A stretch of 64,000 nt of DNA from Emticicia aquatica (lineage in GTDB: Bacteria > Bacteroidota > Bacteroidia > Cytophagales > Spirosomataceae). The stretch is from assembly GCF_923079645.1 (NCBI RefSeq), contig NZ_CAKLPY010000002.1, forward strand, positions 992,001 through 1,056,000, written 5' to 3'. Under the pieces are notes generated by a model, which was not told the DNA's origin, made no database searches, and saw only the letters and a program-made list of their open reading frames with translations. Below, one piece after another: positions 8,952 to 18,273 of the stretch. Every line of letters starts with the position of its first letter. Positions within the stretch are counted from its first letter, which is position 1. The translations under genes and the position numbers were made by a program.

Positions 8952-10616
8952 TTACTGCAATTTTCTATATTTAATACGTTTTGGCGTCAAATCATTTCCT
9001 AAACGTTTTTTACGATTCTCTTCATATTCAGAGAAGTTGCCTTCAAACCAATAAATCTGCGAATCGCCTTCAAAAGCTAATATATGTGTTGCAATTCTGT
9101 CCAAGAACCAACGGTCATGGGAAATAACTACGGCACACCCAGCAAAATTTTCAAGCCCTTCTTCCAATGCACGGAGTGTATTTACATCCAAATCATTGGT
9201 AGGTTCATCTAAAAGCAAAAGGTTACCTCCTTCTTTGAGCATCATTGCCAAATGCACACGGTTTCGCTCTCCACCAGAAAGGATTCCTACCTTTTTCTCT
9301 TGGTCGCCACCTTGGAAATTAAATCGACTTACATAACCACGAGCATTTACTTGTCGATTTCCTAGCATTACCCATTCATTTCCACCAGAAATTAGCTCGT
9401 AGACCGATTTGTTAGGGTCAAGTTGGTTATGCTCTTGGTCAACATATGAAAGTTTCACTGTTTCACCTACTTCAAATGACCCTTCGAGCGGCTGTAATTG
9501 ACCTGTGATAAGCTTAAATAGTGTAGTTTTACCTGCACCGTTAGGTCCGATAATACCGACAATGCCATTTTGTGGCAAGCTAAAGTTCAAATCTTCATAA
9601 AGCAAGCGGTCGCCAAAGCCCATTTTTACGCCTTTCGCCTCTATAACTTTATTGCCCAAACGTGGCCCTGGTGGAATAAAAAGTTCGAGCTTATCTTCTC
9701 TTTCTTTCATATCTTCGCCAACCATTTTGTCATAGGCCGCCAAACGAGCTTTAGATTTTGCTTGACGAGCTTTTGGAGCCATTCGGACCCATTCCAACTC
9801 ACGTTGTAAAGATTTCTGACGTTTAGATTCGGTTTTTTCTTCTTTTTCTAAACGATTTTGTTTTTGTTCCAACCATGACGAATAATTTCCTTTCCACGGA
9901 ATACCTTCACCCCTATCTAATTCTAAAATCCATCCTGCCACATTATCCAAGAAATAACGGTCGTGAGTAACTGCAATGACTGTTCCTTTATATTGGCGTA
10001 AATGCTCTTCTAACCAAAGCACCGACTCTGCATCAAGGTGGTTGGTTGGTTCATCGAGCAACAGTACATCGGGTTGCTTCAAAAGCAAACGACAAAGTGC
10101 CACACGACGTTTTTCTCCACCCGAAAGGTTTTCGACTAAAGCATCTTCTGGTGGACAACGCAAAGCATCCATTGCACGCTCCAAACGAGTGTCTAATTCC
10201 CAAGCATCAAAAGCATCAAGTTTTTCTTGTACTTCACCCTGACGAGCAAGTAATTTATCAAAATCGGCATCTGGGTCACCAAAAGCCTCATTAATTTCAT
10301 CAAATTCCTTTAATAAATCAACAATTTCTTGCACGCCTTCTTCAACAATTTCACGAACTGTTTTAGTTGGGTCAAGTTTGGGTTCTTGTTCGAGCATTCC
10401 AACGGTATAACCTGGCGAAAAAACAACGTCTCCGTTGATATTTTTATCAAGCCCAGCAATGACACGCAAGAGCGTAGATTTTCCCGAACCATTAAGGCCG
10501 AGAACGCCTATTTTTGCTCCATAAAAGAAGGAAAGATAGATATTTTTTAAAATTTGCCGACTAGGTGGAATGATTTTACTCACTCGTTCCATCGAAAAGA
10601 TAATCTGTTCGCTCAT
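8952..10616 (-). CDS. ettA: energy-dependent translational throttle protein EttA (ABC-F)
   Basis: A cytosolic ABC-F ATPase of 554 residues, almost exactly the usual EttA length. It binds the ribosomal E site and gates elongation according to ATP/ADP. Two ABC domains are visible: Walker A GLNGSGKST at residues 40-48, signature LSGGEKRRVAL and Walker B LLLDEPTNHLD in the first, and GPNGAGKTT, LSGGERNRVHL and LLLDEPTNDLD in the second. Between them lies the charged linker with the P-site tRNA interaction motif region. The N-terminus and the KRIKYRK-containing tail match EttA rather than Uup or antibiotic-resistance ABC-F proteins. Confidence 0.95.
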   Translation of the reverse strand: MSEQIIFSMERVSKIIPPSRQILKNIYLSFFYGAKIGVLGLNGSGKSTLLRVIAGLDKNINGDVVFSPGYTVGMLEQEPKLDPTKTVREIVEEGVQEIVDLLKEFDEINEAFGDPDADFDKLLARQGEVQEKLDAFDAWELDTRLERAMDALRCPPEDALVENLSGGEKRRVALCRLLLKQPDVLLLDEPTNHLDAESVLWLEEHLRQYKGTVIAVTHDRYFLDNVAGWILELDRGEGIPWKGNYSSWLEQKQNRLEKEEKTESKRQKSLQRELEWVRMAPKARQAKSKARLAAYDKMVGEDMKEREDKLELFIPPGPRLGNKVIEAKGVKMGFGDRLLYEDLNFSLPQNGIVGIIGPNGAGKTTLFKLITGQLQPLEGSFEVGETVKLSYVDQEHNQLDPNKSVYELISGGNEWVMLGNRQVNARGYVSRFNFQGGDQEKKVGILSGGERNRVHLAMMLKEGGNLLLLDEPTNDLDVNTLRALEEGLENFAGCAVVISHDRWFLDRIATHILAFEGDSQIYWFEGNFSEYEENRKKRLGNDLTPKRIKYRKLQ

Positions 10617-10828
10617 AGTTGAATGTTTTCGTAAATAGGTCTAAAACAAAAAATATAAATTAAATTTTTGATAAATTATAGACAAAAGGTGTCGAGTTGT
10701 GTATTTTTTACTACATTTAATAAATTTTTACGCAAATATCGGTAAAGCTGTTTGTATTATACAAAAAAACTGCGAATTTTACCAAATAAACCACCATCCC
10801 TGACTCACAAGCCATGTGATTTATTATT

Positions 10829-12094
10829 ATGAACGGCGTAACATTAGAAAACGAATATGCTTACATAAAAGACGGTAAGGTATTCTTGAAGGGCTATTTA
10901 GATATGCCCGACCGACAAATCGGAGAAGTAAAACGCACAGAAGAAGAGGCTTTCCAGTATTTCATTAACCGTTACCAAATTGCGGTAAATAAGGTTACTC
11001 AATTGGAATCTGAGATTACCGAGGCCCAAAATAAGGGTTCTTTCTTGACCAAACTCACGCAGCTACGCAAACGCTTGCTAAACTTTGATGGAATAGGTGA
11101 TTTTATTCCATTGCTCAAAATTTTAGATGAGCAAGAAGAGTTTTTACGAAGCCTGATTGTAGGAAACCAAGCCAACAACCTTGCTATCAAAGAAGCACTT
11201 ATTGAAGAAGCAAAAGAAGCAAAAGAAGACGTGGACTGGAATATTGTGGCCGAAAAACTACAAGACATCAAAACTCGTTGGATTAGAACAGGACCAGTTG
11301 ACAAGCCGTATCAGGACGAAATTGAACAAACTTTCAAGGAAGTTTTAGATGATTTCTACCAACGCCGTAAAGCTTTCTATGAAGAACAAAACCGTATTAT
11401 TGGTGACCGTATGGAAAAATACGTTGAGCTAGTGAGAGGTGCAGAGATGCTATTCAGAATGGGTAACTGGGAATTATCTTTTGCCGAACTCAAACGTCTC
11501 CAATCTGAGTGGAGAAATGTGGGCGATGTGCCACCTAAGCGTTTGAAATACGAATTCCGCCGTTTCAAAAAATTGACTACGCTTTATTACGAAAAATACT
11601 GTGCCGCTAAAGGCATTCAAATAAAAGTGAGAGTTGACCCTCGTGTTGAGGCTCAACAAAAAATGATGGAAGAAGCCGAGCAATTGGCCGAAGCTAAAGA
11701 CATTTTTGCATCAACCGAGCGAGCGAAAGTAATGCTTAATGACTGGAAAAATATCAAAGTTCCATCTCACTTAGCTGTTAGAAACGTGGCAGAACGCTTT
11801 AGGGCTGCTTGTGACAAAATTTTCGAGTTAAGTTACTTGATGAAAGTTGTTACAAGAAAGCTTCCTAACTACAATTATTTGAGCGAAAAACAACAAACCT
11901 TGACGAAATTCCGTGAAATGGAAAACATCGTGATTCGTGCAAGAGGCGAGTTGAAAATATTAATAGAAAGTAACGAAGGTGTTTCACAAGGGCCAGATTT
12001 AGATAAAATCACGCAATCAAACATCCAAACGCAGAAGCGTAAGTTGTTGATGAAAGAGGTTATTTTGGAAGAATTACGCCGTGCGGCTCAATAA
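10829..12094 (+). CDS. DUF349 domain-containing protein
   Basis: A 421-residue, highly charged, largely helical protein built from repeated DUF349-like units of about 70 residues, each with a Trp near the start (for example DIKTRWIRTGPV, RLQSEWRNVGDV, MLNDWKNIKV). The family function is not firmly known. There is no signal peptide, so it is cytosolic. It runs divergently from ettA with 212 bases between starts. Downstream, 84 bases away, lies tRNA-Gln, which has its own promoter. Confidence 0.88.
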   Translation: MNGVTLENEYAYIKDGKVFLKGYLDMPDRQIGEVKRTEEEAFQYFINRYQIAVNKVTQLESEITEAQNKGSFLTKLTQLRKRLLNFDGIGDFIPLLKILDEQEEFLRSLIVGNQANNLAIKEALIEEAKEAKEDVDWNIVAEKLQDIKTRWIRTGPVDKPYQDEIEQTFKEVLDDFYQRRKAFYEEQNRIIGDRMEKYVELVRGAEMLFRMGNWELSFAELKRLQSEWRNVGDVPPKRLKYEFRRFKKLTTLYYEKYCAAKGIQIKVRVDPRVEAQQKMMEEAEQLAEAKDIFASTERAKVMLNDWKNIKVPSHLAVRNVAERFRAACDKIFELSYLMKVVTRKLPNYNYLSEKQQTLTKFREMENIVIRARGELKILIESNEGVSQGPDLDKITQSNIQTQKRKLLMKEVILEELRRAAQ

Positions 12095-12129
12095 GAAAAT
12101 TAAAAAAATAAAATTTTTTTTGCGACAGG

Positions 12130-12161
12130 CTTGCATCGTTATTTGAAAAACCTTAATTTTG
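12130..12161 (+). promoter_or_regulatory. promoter of tRNA-Gln
   Basis: TAATTTTG at 12154-12161 matches TAnnTTTG, with CTTG at 12130-12133 as the -33 box and a 20-base spacer. It stands 18 bases before the mature tRNA end, so the primary transcript would have only a short 5' leader. Confidence 0.75.
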
Positions 12162-12178
12162 CACTCAGAAGTTCAGGA

Positions 12179-12249
12179 TGACCCATAGTATAAGGGTAGT
12201 ACAACAGTTTTTGGTACTGTGTGTCTAGGTTCGAATCCTGGTGGGTCAA
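12179..12249 (+). tRNA. tRNA-Gln (UUG)
   Basis: A 71-nt cloverleaf can be folded. The acceptor stem pairs TGACCCA with TGGGTCA, including the U1-A72 pair typical of tRNA-Gln, and the discriminator is A. The anticodon stem ACAGT/ACTGT encloses loop TTTTGGT with anticodon TTG. The T arm is CTAGG/CCTGG around TTCGAAT. CCA is not encoded and must be added. It reads CAA and, by wobble, CAG. Confidence 0.96.
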
Positions 12250-12254
12250 CAAAT

Positions 12255-12293
12255 AAAGAGGTAAAAGTTTGATTATCAAACTTTTACCTCTTT
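12255..12293 (+). terminator. rho-independent terminator after tRNA-Gln
   Basis: A perfect 18-bp inverted repeat (12255-12272 with 12276-12293) with a 3-base loop, followed by tctttta. It begins six bases after the tRNA. From here to the end of the next gene (12294-12447) I see no gene or structured element; a lone TAATTTTG at 12401 lacks a -33 box. Confidence 0.85.
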
Positions 12294-12447
12294 TCTTTTA
12301 TCACACCTAGCCAACTTGACAACAAATGTATTTTATCTCTAAATTTCTTCAACCTTTGCTCAACTCTTTATCAAAATTTATTTAAACTTCATTATCGGTG
12401 TAATTTTGAGGTAATTGATATTTTCCAAAGAAAAAACTTTTATGATA

Positions 12448-13005
12448 CTAATCGTTTTTTTTCTTTACCGAAATAACCAGCCAAGCTATTAAACTTACAA
12501 TGACAAGCAGTAAAGTTGTTCCTGCAAAAAACCACTTTATTAAACTAGCATTTGAGGCAATCATTGCCCAATTATCAGCTTTTTCTGGAAATGCCTTTAA
12601 CATTTGTACAATTCCCAAATTTTCTAATAAATCAAAAATTAGTGACCCAACTGGTAAAAGATTTAGCAACGCATATTTCCCATTACTCCAGCCATTCTTC
12701 TTAAATAGGAAACTCGTTAATAAAAGAAAAGCCGTCGTGTAAATAATTGGATAAAGCACATCTATTAAAGATTCAACGAAAAAATACACTTTACGACCTT
12801 CTTCTCCATAACTTTCTATTATACTATAGCCTCGTTCGGGTGTAAAACCAAAACTCAAATCCATAAGTCCACGAGAAAGGTCTGGGTCAAATTGTTTTTG
12901 AAAATAGGGCAAAATAACTCCCGAAAAAATAAATTGTAGAGCCAAAAAGCCCAAAACAAGGTAACCATTGCTTCGGACATAGAAAAAAGTAGATAATTTT
13001 TTCAT
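12448..13005 (-). CDS. multi-pass membrane protein of unknown function
   Basis: A 185-residue protein with about four membrane helices: near the N-terminus (residues 13-32), around residues 85-102, 112-128 and 155-178, ending in a basic KKKND tail. Between helices one and two is a loop of about 45 residues, probably extracytoplasmic, with FTPERGYSIIESYGEEGR. I do not recognise the family. It is a single gene. The region 13006-13218 upstream, before the divergent lipoprotein gene, contains no recognisable promoter box. Confidence 0.7.
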   Translation of the reverse strand: MKKLSTFFYVRSNGYLVLGFLALQFIFSGVILPYFQKQFDPDLSRGLMDLSFGFTPERGYSIIESYGEEGRKVYFFVESLIDVLYPIIYTTAFLLLTSFLFKKNGWSNGKYALLNLLPVGSLIFDLLENLGIVQMLKAFPEKADNWAMIASNASLIKWFFAGTTLLLVIVSLIAWLVISVKKKND

Positions 13006-13218
13006 GTTTAAATATGTAAAAAGGTCAAGGAAGATTGGATAATAAAAAACAACTTAATTCTAAAATTAAGCTATATTTCAATATTATTTCAAGTTCCATC
13101 AATATTTCTATCCATATTCATCTTGAATTTGACCATTCTTACCAAGAACCTTTCAAAATATCAGTATTTCCGAAACCTTTACAGCATTATTCTAACTAAA
13201 CTCCTATAAAATTTAAAG

Positions 13219-13902
13219 ATGACACCTATTAGCCAAAAATCTTTTATCAAAAAAGTTAAAGATATAACCATCGGCAGCACCATTGCGTTGACTATCATGG
13301 GAAATAGTTTTGCCCTTCAAAGTTGCGGAAATAGTTCAGATGAAAACGATTACGAATACGAGGAAGTAGAAGTATATACCAAAGGTGTAAAAACTTTTAT
13401 TACAGAAACCTCAAAAGGCGAATTTAAAATTACTGACGAAACCGAAGTTCCCGCTGATAGTTCAGTGGCGATAGTGACTTATCTTGATGGGAAAAAAGAT
13501 ACACTTTCGCCCAAAGTAGTACAAGTTTTGATTGATAATGAAGTAAAAAGTAATCCAAAAAGTATCGGTGAAAGTAACAATTTATCCAATGCTCTTTTGT
13601 TTGGTGGCATGGGCTATTTATTGGCCAAAACAGTGAGTCCAAATTATGCTAATTACCGACCAGACATTCAAGGTATTTCTCAACAAGGAAATACCGTTTC
13701 AAAAACAGACACATCACGCCATCATCGTGGGCATTATTATGGTGGAGGCCGAATGATGGCGTATTATGCAACGGCCAATGCTTTTAACCGTTCCAATACA
13801 ATTCACCAAAACATCGGCAATTCTCGCACAACTTTGTCACGCCCAGTGGGTGGTAGAAGCGGATTTTTTCATAGCTCAAGTCACGGAAGTCACCATTCAT
13901 AA
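13219..13902 (+). CDS. UPF0323-type lipoprotein
   Basis: A 227-residue protein resembling the UPF0323 family known from Helicobacter. It has a long basic N-region and hydrophobic stretch ending in LQSC (Cys36), an acidic EDNDYEYEEVEVY-like part, then a small domain with a DGKKDTLSPKVVQ stretch that corresponds to the family's short conserved core. The second half is Gly/Ser/His/Asn-rich and ends with GRSGFF followed by HSSSHGSHHS. That layout also recalls E. coli YgiB. It is followed after 20 bases by a glutathionylspermidine-synthase-like gene, the partner also seen with the Helicobacter and E. coli families as far as I recall. Role unknown; probably membrane-anchored. Confidence 0.72.
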   Translation: MTPISQKSFIKKVKDITIGSTIALTIMGNSFALQSCGNSSDENDYEYEEVEVYTKGVKTFITETSKGEFKITDETEVPADSSVAIVTYLDGKKDTLSPKVVQVLIDNEVKSNPKSIGESNNLSNALLFGGMGYLLAKTVSPNYANYRPDIQGISQQGNTVSKTDTSRHHRGHYYGGGRMMAYYATANAFNRSNTIHQNIGNSRTTLSRPVGGRSGFFHSSSHGSHHS

Positions 13903-13922
13903 ACACAACCAATTTACTAAAA

Positions 13923-15092
13923 ATGAAATTTAAAGATTTACCCATTTCACCTGAACAATCGCTGAATAATATTGGTTGGGATTGGATGTTGGGAGAAAAT
14001 ACACTACCGTATATTACCAATGAAATGGTAGTGATTTCGGAAAATGATGCCGAAAAATACTACGAAGCTACCAATAATTTATACGAAATGTATATTGAAG
14101 CTGCTCAAAATGTGGTTGATAATGAGCGTTTTACGGAGTTAGGCATTCCAGAAAACTTGATTGAATTAGTTAAATATTCGTGGGAAAACGACTCAAATTG
14201 GCACATTTACGGGCGATTTGATTTAAGTGGAGGTTTGGACGGTAAACCCATTAAATTGATAGAATTCAATGCGGATACTGCCACTTGTATTCCCGAAACC
14301 GCTGTTGTTCAATGGGCTTCGTTGAAAGCAAATTCTTTGGATGAAAGTCAACAATTCAACACACTTTACGAAACTTTAGTATCAAAATTCAAGGAATTAC
14401 ATCTTCAAAATCCAAATTTTCAAAAAACTTTGTTGATTTCTACCATGAAAGATTTTCCTGAAGACGATACAAATATGCAGGTTTTGGGAGAAGCGGCAAA
14501 AGAAGCAGGTTTTGAAGTGGCTTTTGAATACATTGAAAATGTTGAGTTTTCGGCAATTGAAGGAATTTATAAGCAAAATCCAAGCGATGGAAGTTTTACA
14601 AAATACGATTATTGGTTCAAACTTATTCCGTGGGAATATATCGGTTGGGATGAGCCAGAATTAAGTGAAATTTTGACACAAATTGTCGTTAACAACAAAG
14701 CGATTATTCTGAATCCTGCCTATACATTGCTTTTTCAATCAAAAGCAATTTTAAAGGTTTTGTGGGAACTTTACCCAAATCATCCTCTTCTGCTCGAAAC
14801 ATCTGATAAACCAATTTTGGGTAAAACTTGTGTAGAAAAAGTGCTTTTCGGGCGAGAGGGGGCAAACCTAACGATTGTTTCAGAATCAGGATTAAAGATT
14901 GATTCGACTGAAGGAGAATATGATGAACAAAATACTGTTTTTCAGGTTTTTACGGAGTTTTTACAAGATTCGGAAGAAAATTATTATCAAGCTGGCGTAT
15001 TTTTTGTAAGGGAAGCTTGCGGACTAGGTTATCGTAGAGGAGGTAAAATATTGGATAATAAAGCTCAATTTTGTGGACATTTGATTGAGTAA
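13923..15092 (+). CDS. glutathionylspermidine synthase-like ATP-grasp ligase
   Basis: A 389-residue protein corresponding to the synthetase domain of glutathionylspermidine synthase without the amidase domain, as in E. coli YgiC/YjfC. Substrate and ATP/Mg residues are visible at about 98-127 (GRFDLSGG ... KLIEFNADTATC) and near the C-terminus (FFVREACGLGYRRGG ... FCGHLIE). The family ligates an amine to a carboxylate through an acyl phosphate; YgiC-type proteins have no settled substrate. It is co-transcribed with the preceding lipoprotein and ends at a strong terminator. Glutathionylspermidine itself is unlikely to be the product in this organism, but this is inference. Confidence 0.85.
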   Translation: MKFKDLPISPEQSLNNIGWDWMLGENTLPYITNEMVVISENDAEKYYEATNNLYEMYIEAAQNVVDNERFTELGIPENLIELVKYSWENDSNWHIYGRFDLSGGLDGKPIKLIEFNADTATCIPETAVVQWASLKANSLDESQQFNTLYETLVSKFKELHLQNPNFQKTLLISTMKDFPEDDTNMQVLGEAAKEAGFEVAFEYIENVEFSAIEGIYKQNPSDGSFTKYDYWFKLIPWEYIGWDEPELSEILTQIVVNNKAIILNPAYTLLFQSKAILKVLWELYPNHPLLLETSDKPILGKTCVEKVLFGREGANLTIVSESGLKIDSTEGEYDEQNTVFQVFTEFLQDSEENYYQAGVFFVREACGLGYRRGGKILDNKAQFCGHLIE

Positions 15093-15095
15093 GAA

Positions 15096-15144
15096 AAAAA
15101 TCGAGAGCTATAGAGTCAAAGTGACTTTATGGCTCTCGATTTTT
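15096..15144. terminator. bidirectional terminator
   Basis: Outer arms 15096-15108 and 15132-15144 pair perfectly over 13 bases, and an inner stem (tagagtca with tgacttta, one wobble) completes the hairpin. A and T runs flank it. It separates the ATP-grasp gene from the convergent RND pump gene. Confidence 0.85.
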
Positions 15145-15150
15145 ATCGAA

Positions 15151-18100
15151 TCACACACTCGGTGGCAATAATTTATACATTACTGGTGTAACAATTCTGG
15201 TCAGAATCAATGATGAAATCAAACCACCAACAATAACCAACGCTAAAGGAGAATATAGCGGAGAATGTTCCATAATTAATGGAATCATGCCACCAATGGC
15301 CGTCATGGTGGTCAGTACAATTGGAATAAATCTAGTTTCGCCTGCTTCTTCAATGGCTTCGTCAATGCTCAAACCATTTTCTTTTCGTAGGAAATTAGTA
15401 TAATCTACTAACAAAATTGAGTTTTTGACTTCAATTCCCGCCAAAGCGATAATTCCAACGATAGCAGTGAACGAAAGTGAATTTCCTGTAAAAAGTAAAA
15501 TCAAGATAGCACCAATCATTCCCAACGGAATTACAGAAAGTACTATAAACATACTTTTAAAAGTCTTGAATTCGAGAATCAAAATAGCAACGATTCCAAA
15601 GATAGTTATGATAATAATTGTACCTAGTCCACCGAAAGTTTCTGCCGAACGTTCCACTTCGCCAGCCATTTTGAACGAATAACCTTTTGGTAATTTGATT
15701 GCTGCTAACTTGGCGGTTGCTTCTTTGGTTACGTTTGGAATCAAAAATCCACTTTTTATGAATGCTGAAACTGTTGAATATCGGTCTTTATCATAATGGT
15801 TGATTCTATTAGGTGAAGTTTCAAAACCAACCGTGGCTAATTGGCTCAAAGGCACTAAATTACCCATTTGATTGGCCACAAACATTTTAGAAAAAACATC
15901 CATATTTGGTCGATTTTCACGAGGTAAACTCACATTAATATCCATTTCTTCGCCATCATTTTGTTTGAATGTGCCAAGATTTACCCCCGCAATACCCATT
16001 CTGATAGTACGGTCAACATCAACCGTTGGAATGCCCAACATTCCAGCTTTATCTTTATTGATATTTACTCGCAAATCTACATTTTGAGCAGAAAGAGCAT
16101 TATTTACATAAATTGTACCTTTTGTTTCTTTGAAAGCTTGCTCAACACGGTACGAAATTACTCTCAGCGAATCTAAGTTTTCTCCAAAAATTCTGACAGC
16201 TAAAGGAGCTTCAACAGGTGGCCCCTGCTCAAACTGAATCACACGAATTTTTGCTCCTGCATAAGAATCAAATTTTTCACGCAATTCATCAATAAATTTT
16301 TCTCTTTCTGGAACTTCAACCTCATCTTGTAATTGAACAAAAAGCTGTGAATAATTGGCTTGTGAACCACCAACGGGCAACACATTATAATAAATTCGTG
16401 GGTTTGATTTGCCTACATTCGTTGCATAATTTTTTACGATTTTATTTTTCGACAATTCACTTTCTACAAATCGTGCGGCTTTATCTGTTTCAGTCAAACT
16501 TGTGCCGAGTGGCGTTTCAATATTTATCAAAAATTGCGGTTTTTCAGAGCGTGGAAAAACACTTGTTCCCACAACAGGAATTAATGCCAAACTTCCTGCA
16601 AAAATCAAAACTGCAATCAAAAGAGCTGTTTTCGGAAAGACTAAAGCTTTATGAAGCACTTTACGATATGAGCCTTCAATACCTTTTTTCATCAAACGAA
16701 GAACAATATTTTCGCCATGTTCTTCACGTGGCATTAATTGACTTGCTAGAAAAGGCACAATTGTTAAAGACACAAAAAGTGACGCAATAATGGTCATAAT
16801 AACTGCCATTGGTAAACTTCTGATGAAATCACCTGCCGATTCTGGTAAAAAACACAGTGGCAAAAACGCAAATATCAACGTTGCGGTACAGCCCAAAACG
16901 GCTAAACTTATTTGTTTAGTAGCTTCGATAGCAGCTTCCCGTCGTGGCATTCCTGTACGCAAAAATCTAGCAATATTTTCAACAACCACAATAGAATCAT
17001 CAACCAAAAGTCCAAGGGCAATTACCAATCCAACAACACTCAATTGATTGATACCAAAGCCAGCCAAATCAAGCATTGTTAGACCAATAGCCAACGATAG
17101 TGGAATGGAAATCATAACGATAATTGCAGGACGGATTCCTAAAGGGATAAGCGTAATTAAGACCAACAAAATGGCAATTCCAAAATCTCGGGCTAAACCC
17201 AACAAACGAGTCGATACGCTTTCTACTTGGTCAAAACTTTGTTCAAATTTTATATTTGGTGGTAATGACTGCGAAAAACCATCAATAATTGGACGAATTT
17301 GCTCGCCAGTTTTAAAAATATTTCCGCCCGCTTTCATCGTTGCAGTTACGAAAATGCCACGTTTTCCGTTGAGCCTTGCTAGATAAGTTTCTTCTTCGTA
17401 ATCAAATTTTATATCGGCGATGTCTCGCAAATAAGTAATTGTAGCACCCGAAGTACTAACGACAGTATTTTTGATTTCTTCAATATTTTCGTAGCTTCCA
17501 GAAGTTTTTACGCTGAATTTTCGGCTACCGATTTCGATATTTCCTGCTGGAATGTTAGCATTTTCTGATTGAATTGCTCCCAAAACACGGTTCAATGGAA
17601 TACGAAATTGTGCCATTTTATCTAAATTAATTGACACGCGTACTTGCTGCTTTGGAAAAGCCCAAACTTCGGCCGTTTTGATTGATTTTACCCGCAACAA
17701 ATCATCTTTCAGACGGTCGGCTTCTTCCTGCAAATCTTTGTATGGAGTCGTTTCTGACAATAAAGCACATTGAATAATATTTACTCCTTCTGGCGTAAAT
17801 CGAAGAATATCAACACTATAAATATCGGCAGGAAGTTTACTACGAATGGCATTAATTTCTCGTACTACTTCATTATATTTTTCGTCAGGATTGATTGAAT
17901 GTTGAAACTCAATCCGAATATTAGCTACACCTTCATCGGCGGTAGAAACAACACGTTTAATATCACTAATTTCAGACATTCGGTCTTCAATTGGGTCAAC
18001 GATGAGTTTTTCCATATCCGCAGGTGATGTGCCTGGATACACAACAATAATGCTATTGAATGTTGCCTTTAAAGTCGGGTCTTCGGCTTTTGGCATATTG

Positions 18101-18189
18101 AGTAATGAGTTGACGCCAATTGCCATAATCATCACAAAAATGATGATTGTAAATTGGTAATTTTTGACGGAAAATTCGACTAATTTCAT
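15151..18189 (-). CDS. RND efflux transporter, inner-membrane pump subunit
   Basis: A 1012-residue pump of the AcrB/MexB superfamily, full length, with 12 membrane helices in two halves, each with a large periplasmic loop. TM4 contains GLVIALGLLVDDSIVVVENI-like sequence with the Asp-Asp pair used in proton relay, and the second half has IVGIIALAGIEVKNSILLVDY. It exports hydrophobic or amphiphilic compounds using the proton gradient. It is the last gene of the tetR-led operon, 84 bases after its adaptor. The sequence gives no firm substrate; a heavy-metal CusA type is unlikely because the metal-binding Met triad and length do not fit. Confidence 0.95.
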   Translation of the reverse strand: MKLVEFSVKNYQFTIIIFVMIMAIGVNSLLNMPKAEDPTLKATFNSIIVVYPGTSPADMEKLIVDPIEDRMSEISDIKRVVSTADEGVANIRIEFQHSINPDEKYNEVVREINAIRSKLPADIYSVDILRFTPEGVNIIQCALLSETTPYKDLQEEADRLKDDLLRVKSIKTAEVWAFPKQQVRVSINLDKMAQFRIPLNRVLGAIQSENANIPAGNIEIGSRKFSVKTSGSYENIEEIKNTVVSTSGATITYLRDIADIKFDYEEETYLARLNGKRGIFVTATMKAGGNIFKTGEQIRPIIDGFSQSLPPNIKFEQSFDQVESVSTRLLGLARDFGIAILLVLITLIPLGIRPAIIVMISIPLSLAIGLTMLDLAGFGINQLSVVGLVIALGLLVDDSIVVVENIARFLRTGMPRREAAIEATKQISLAVLGCTATLIFAFLPLCFLPESAGDFIRSLPMAVIMTIIASLFVSLTIVPFLASQLMPREEHGENIVLRLMKKGIEGSYRKVLHKALVFPKTALLIAVLIFAGSLALIPVVGTSVFPRSEKPQFLINIETPLGTSLTETDKAARFVESELSKNKIVKNYATNVGKSNPRIYYNVLPVGGSQANYSQLFVQLQDEVEVPEREKFIDELREKFDSYAGAKIRVIQFEQGPPVEAPLAVRIFGENLDSLRVISYRVEQAFKETKGTIYVNNALSAQNVDLRVNINKDKAGMLGIPTVDVDRTIRMGIAGVNLGTFKQNDGEEMDINVSLPRENRPNMDVFSKMFVANQMGNLVPLSQLATVGFETSPNRINHYDKDRYSTVSAFIKSGFLIPNVTKEATAKLAAIKLPKGYSFKMAGEVERSAETFGGLGTIIIITIFGIVAILILEFKTFKSMFIVLSVIPLGMIGAILILLFTGNSLSFTAIVGIIALAGIEVKNSILLVDYTNFLRKENGLSIDEAIEEAGETRFIPIVLTTMTAIGGMIPLIMEHSPLYSPLALVIVGGLISSLILTRIVTPVMYKLLPPSV

Positions 18190-18273
18190 AATCTCAAACC
18201 CTAAATGGGCTTTGTTTTAAATTTTTTAGAAGATAAAATCACATATTCTTAATAAAGAGAATTAGTAAAACGG

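Noticed and set aside
12401..12408. TAATTTTG in the gap after tRNA-Gln
   Set aside because: No -33 box at 19-20 bases and no plus-strand gene downstream; a chance match in AT-rich DNA.
16347..16790. 147-codon plus-strand open frame
   Set aside because: It lies wholly inside the RND pump gene on the other strand, with Phe/Leu/Ser-rich composition typical of an antisense shadow and no start context.
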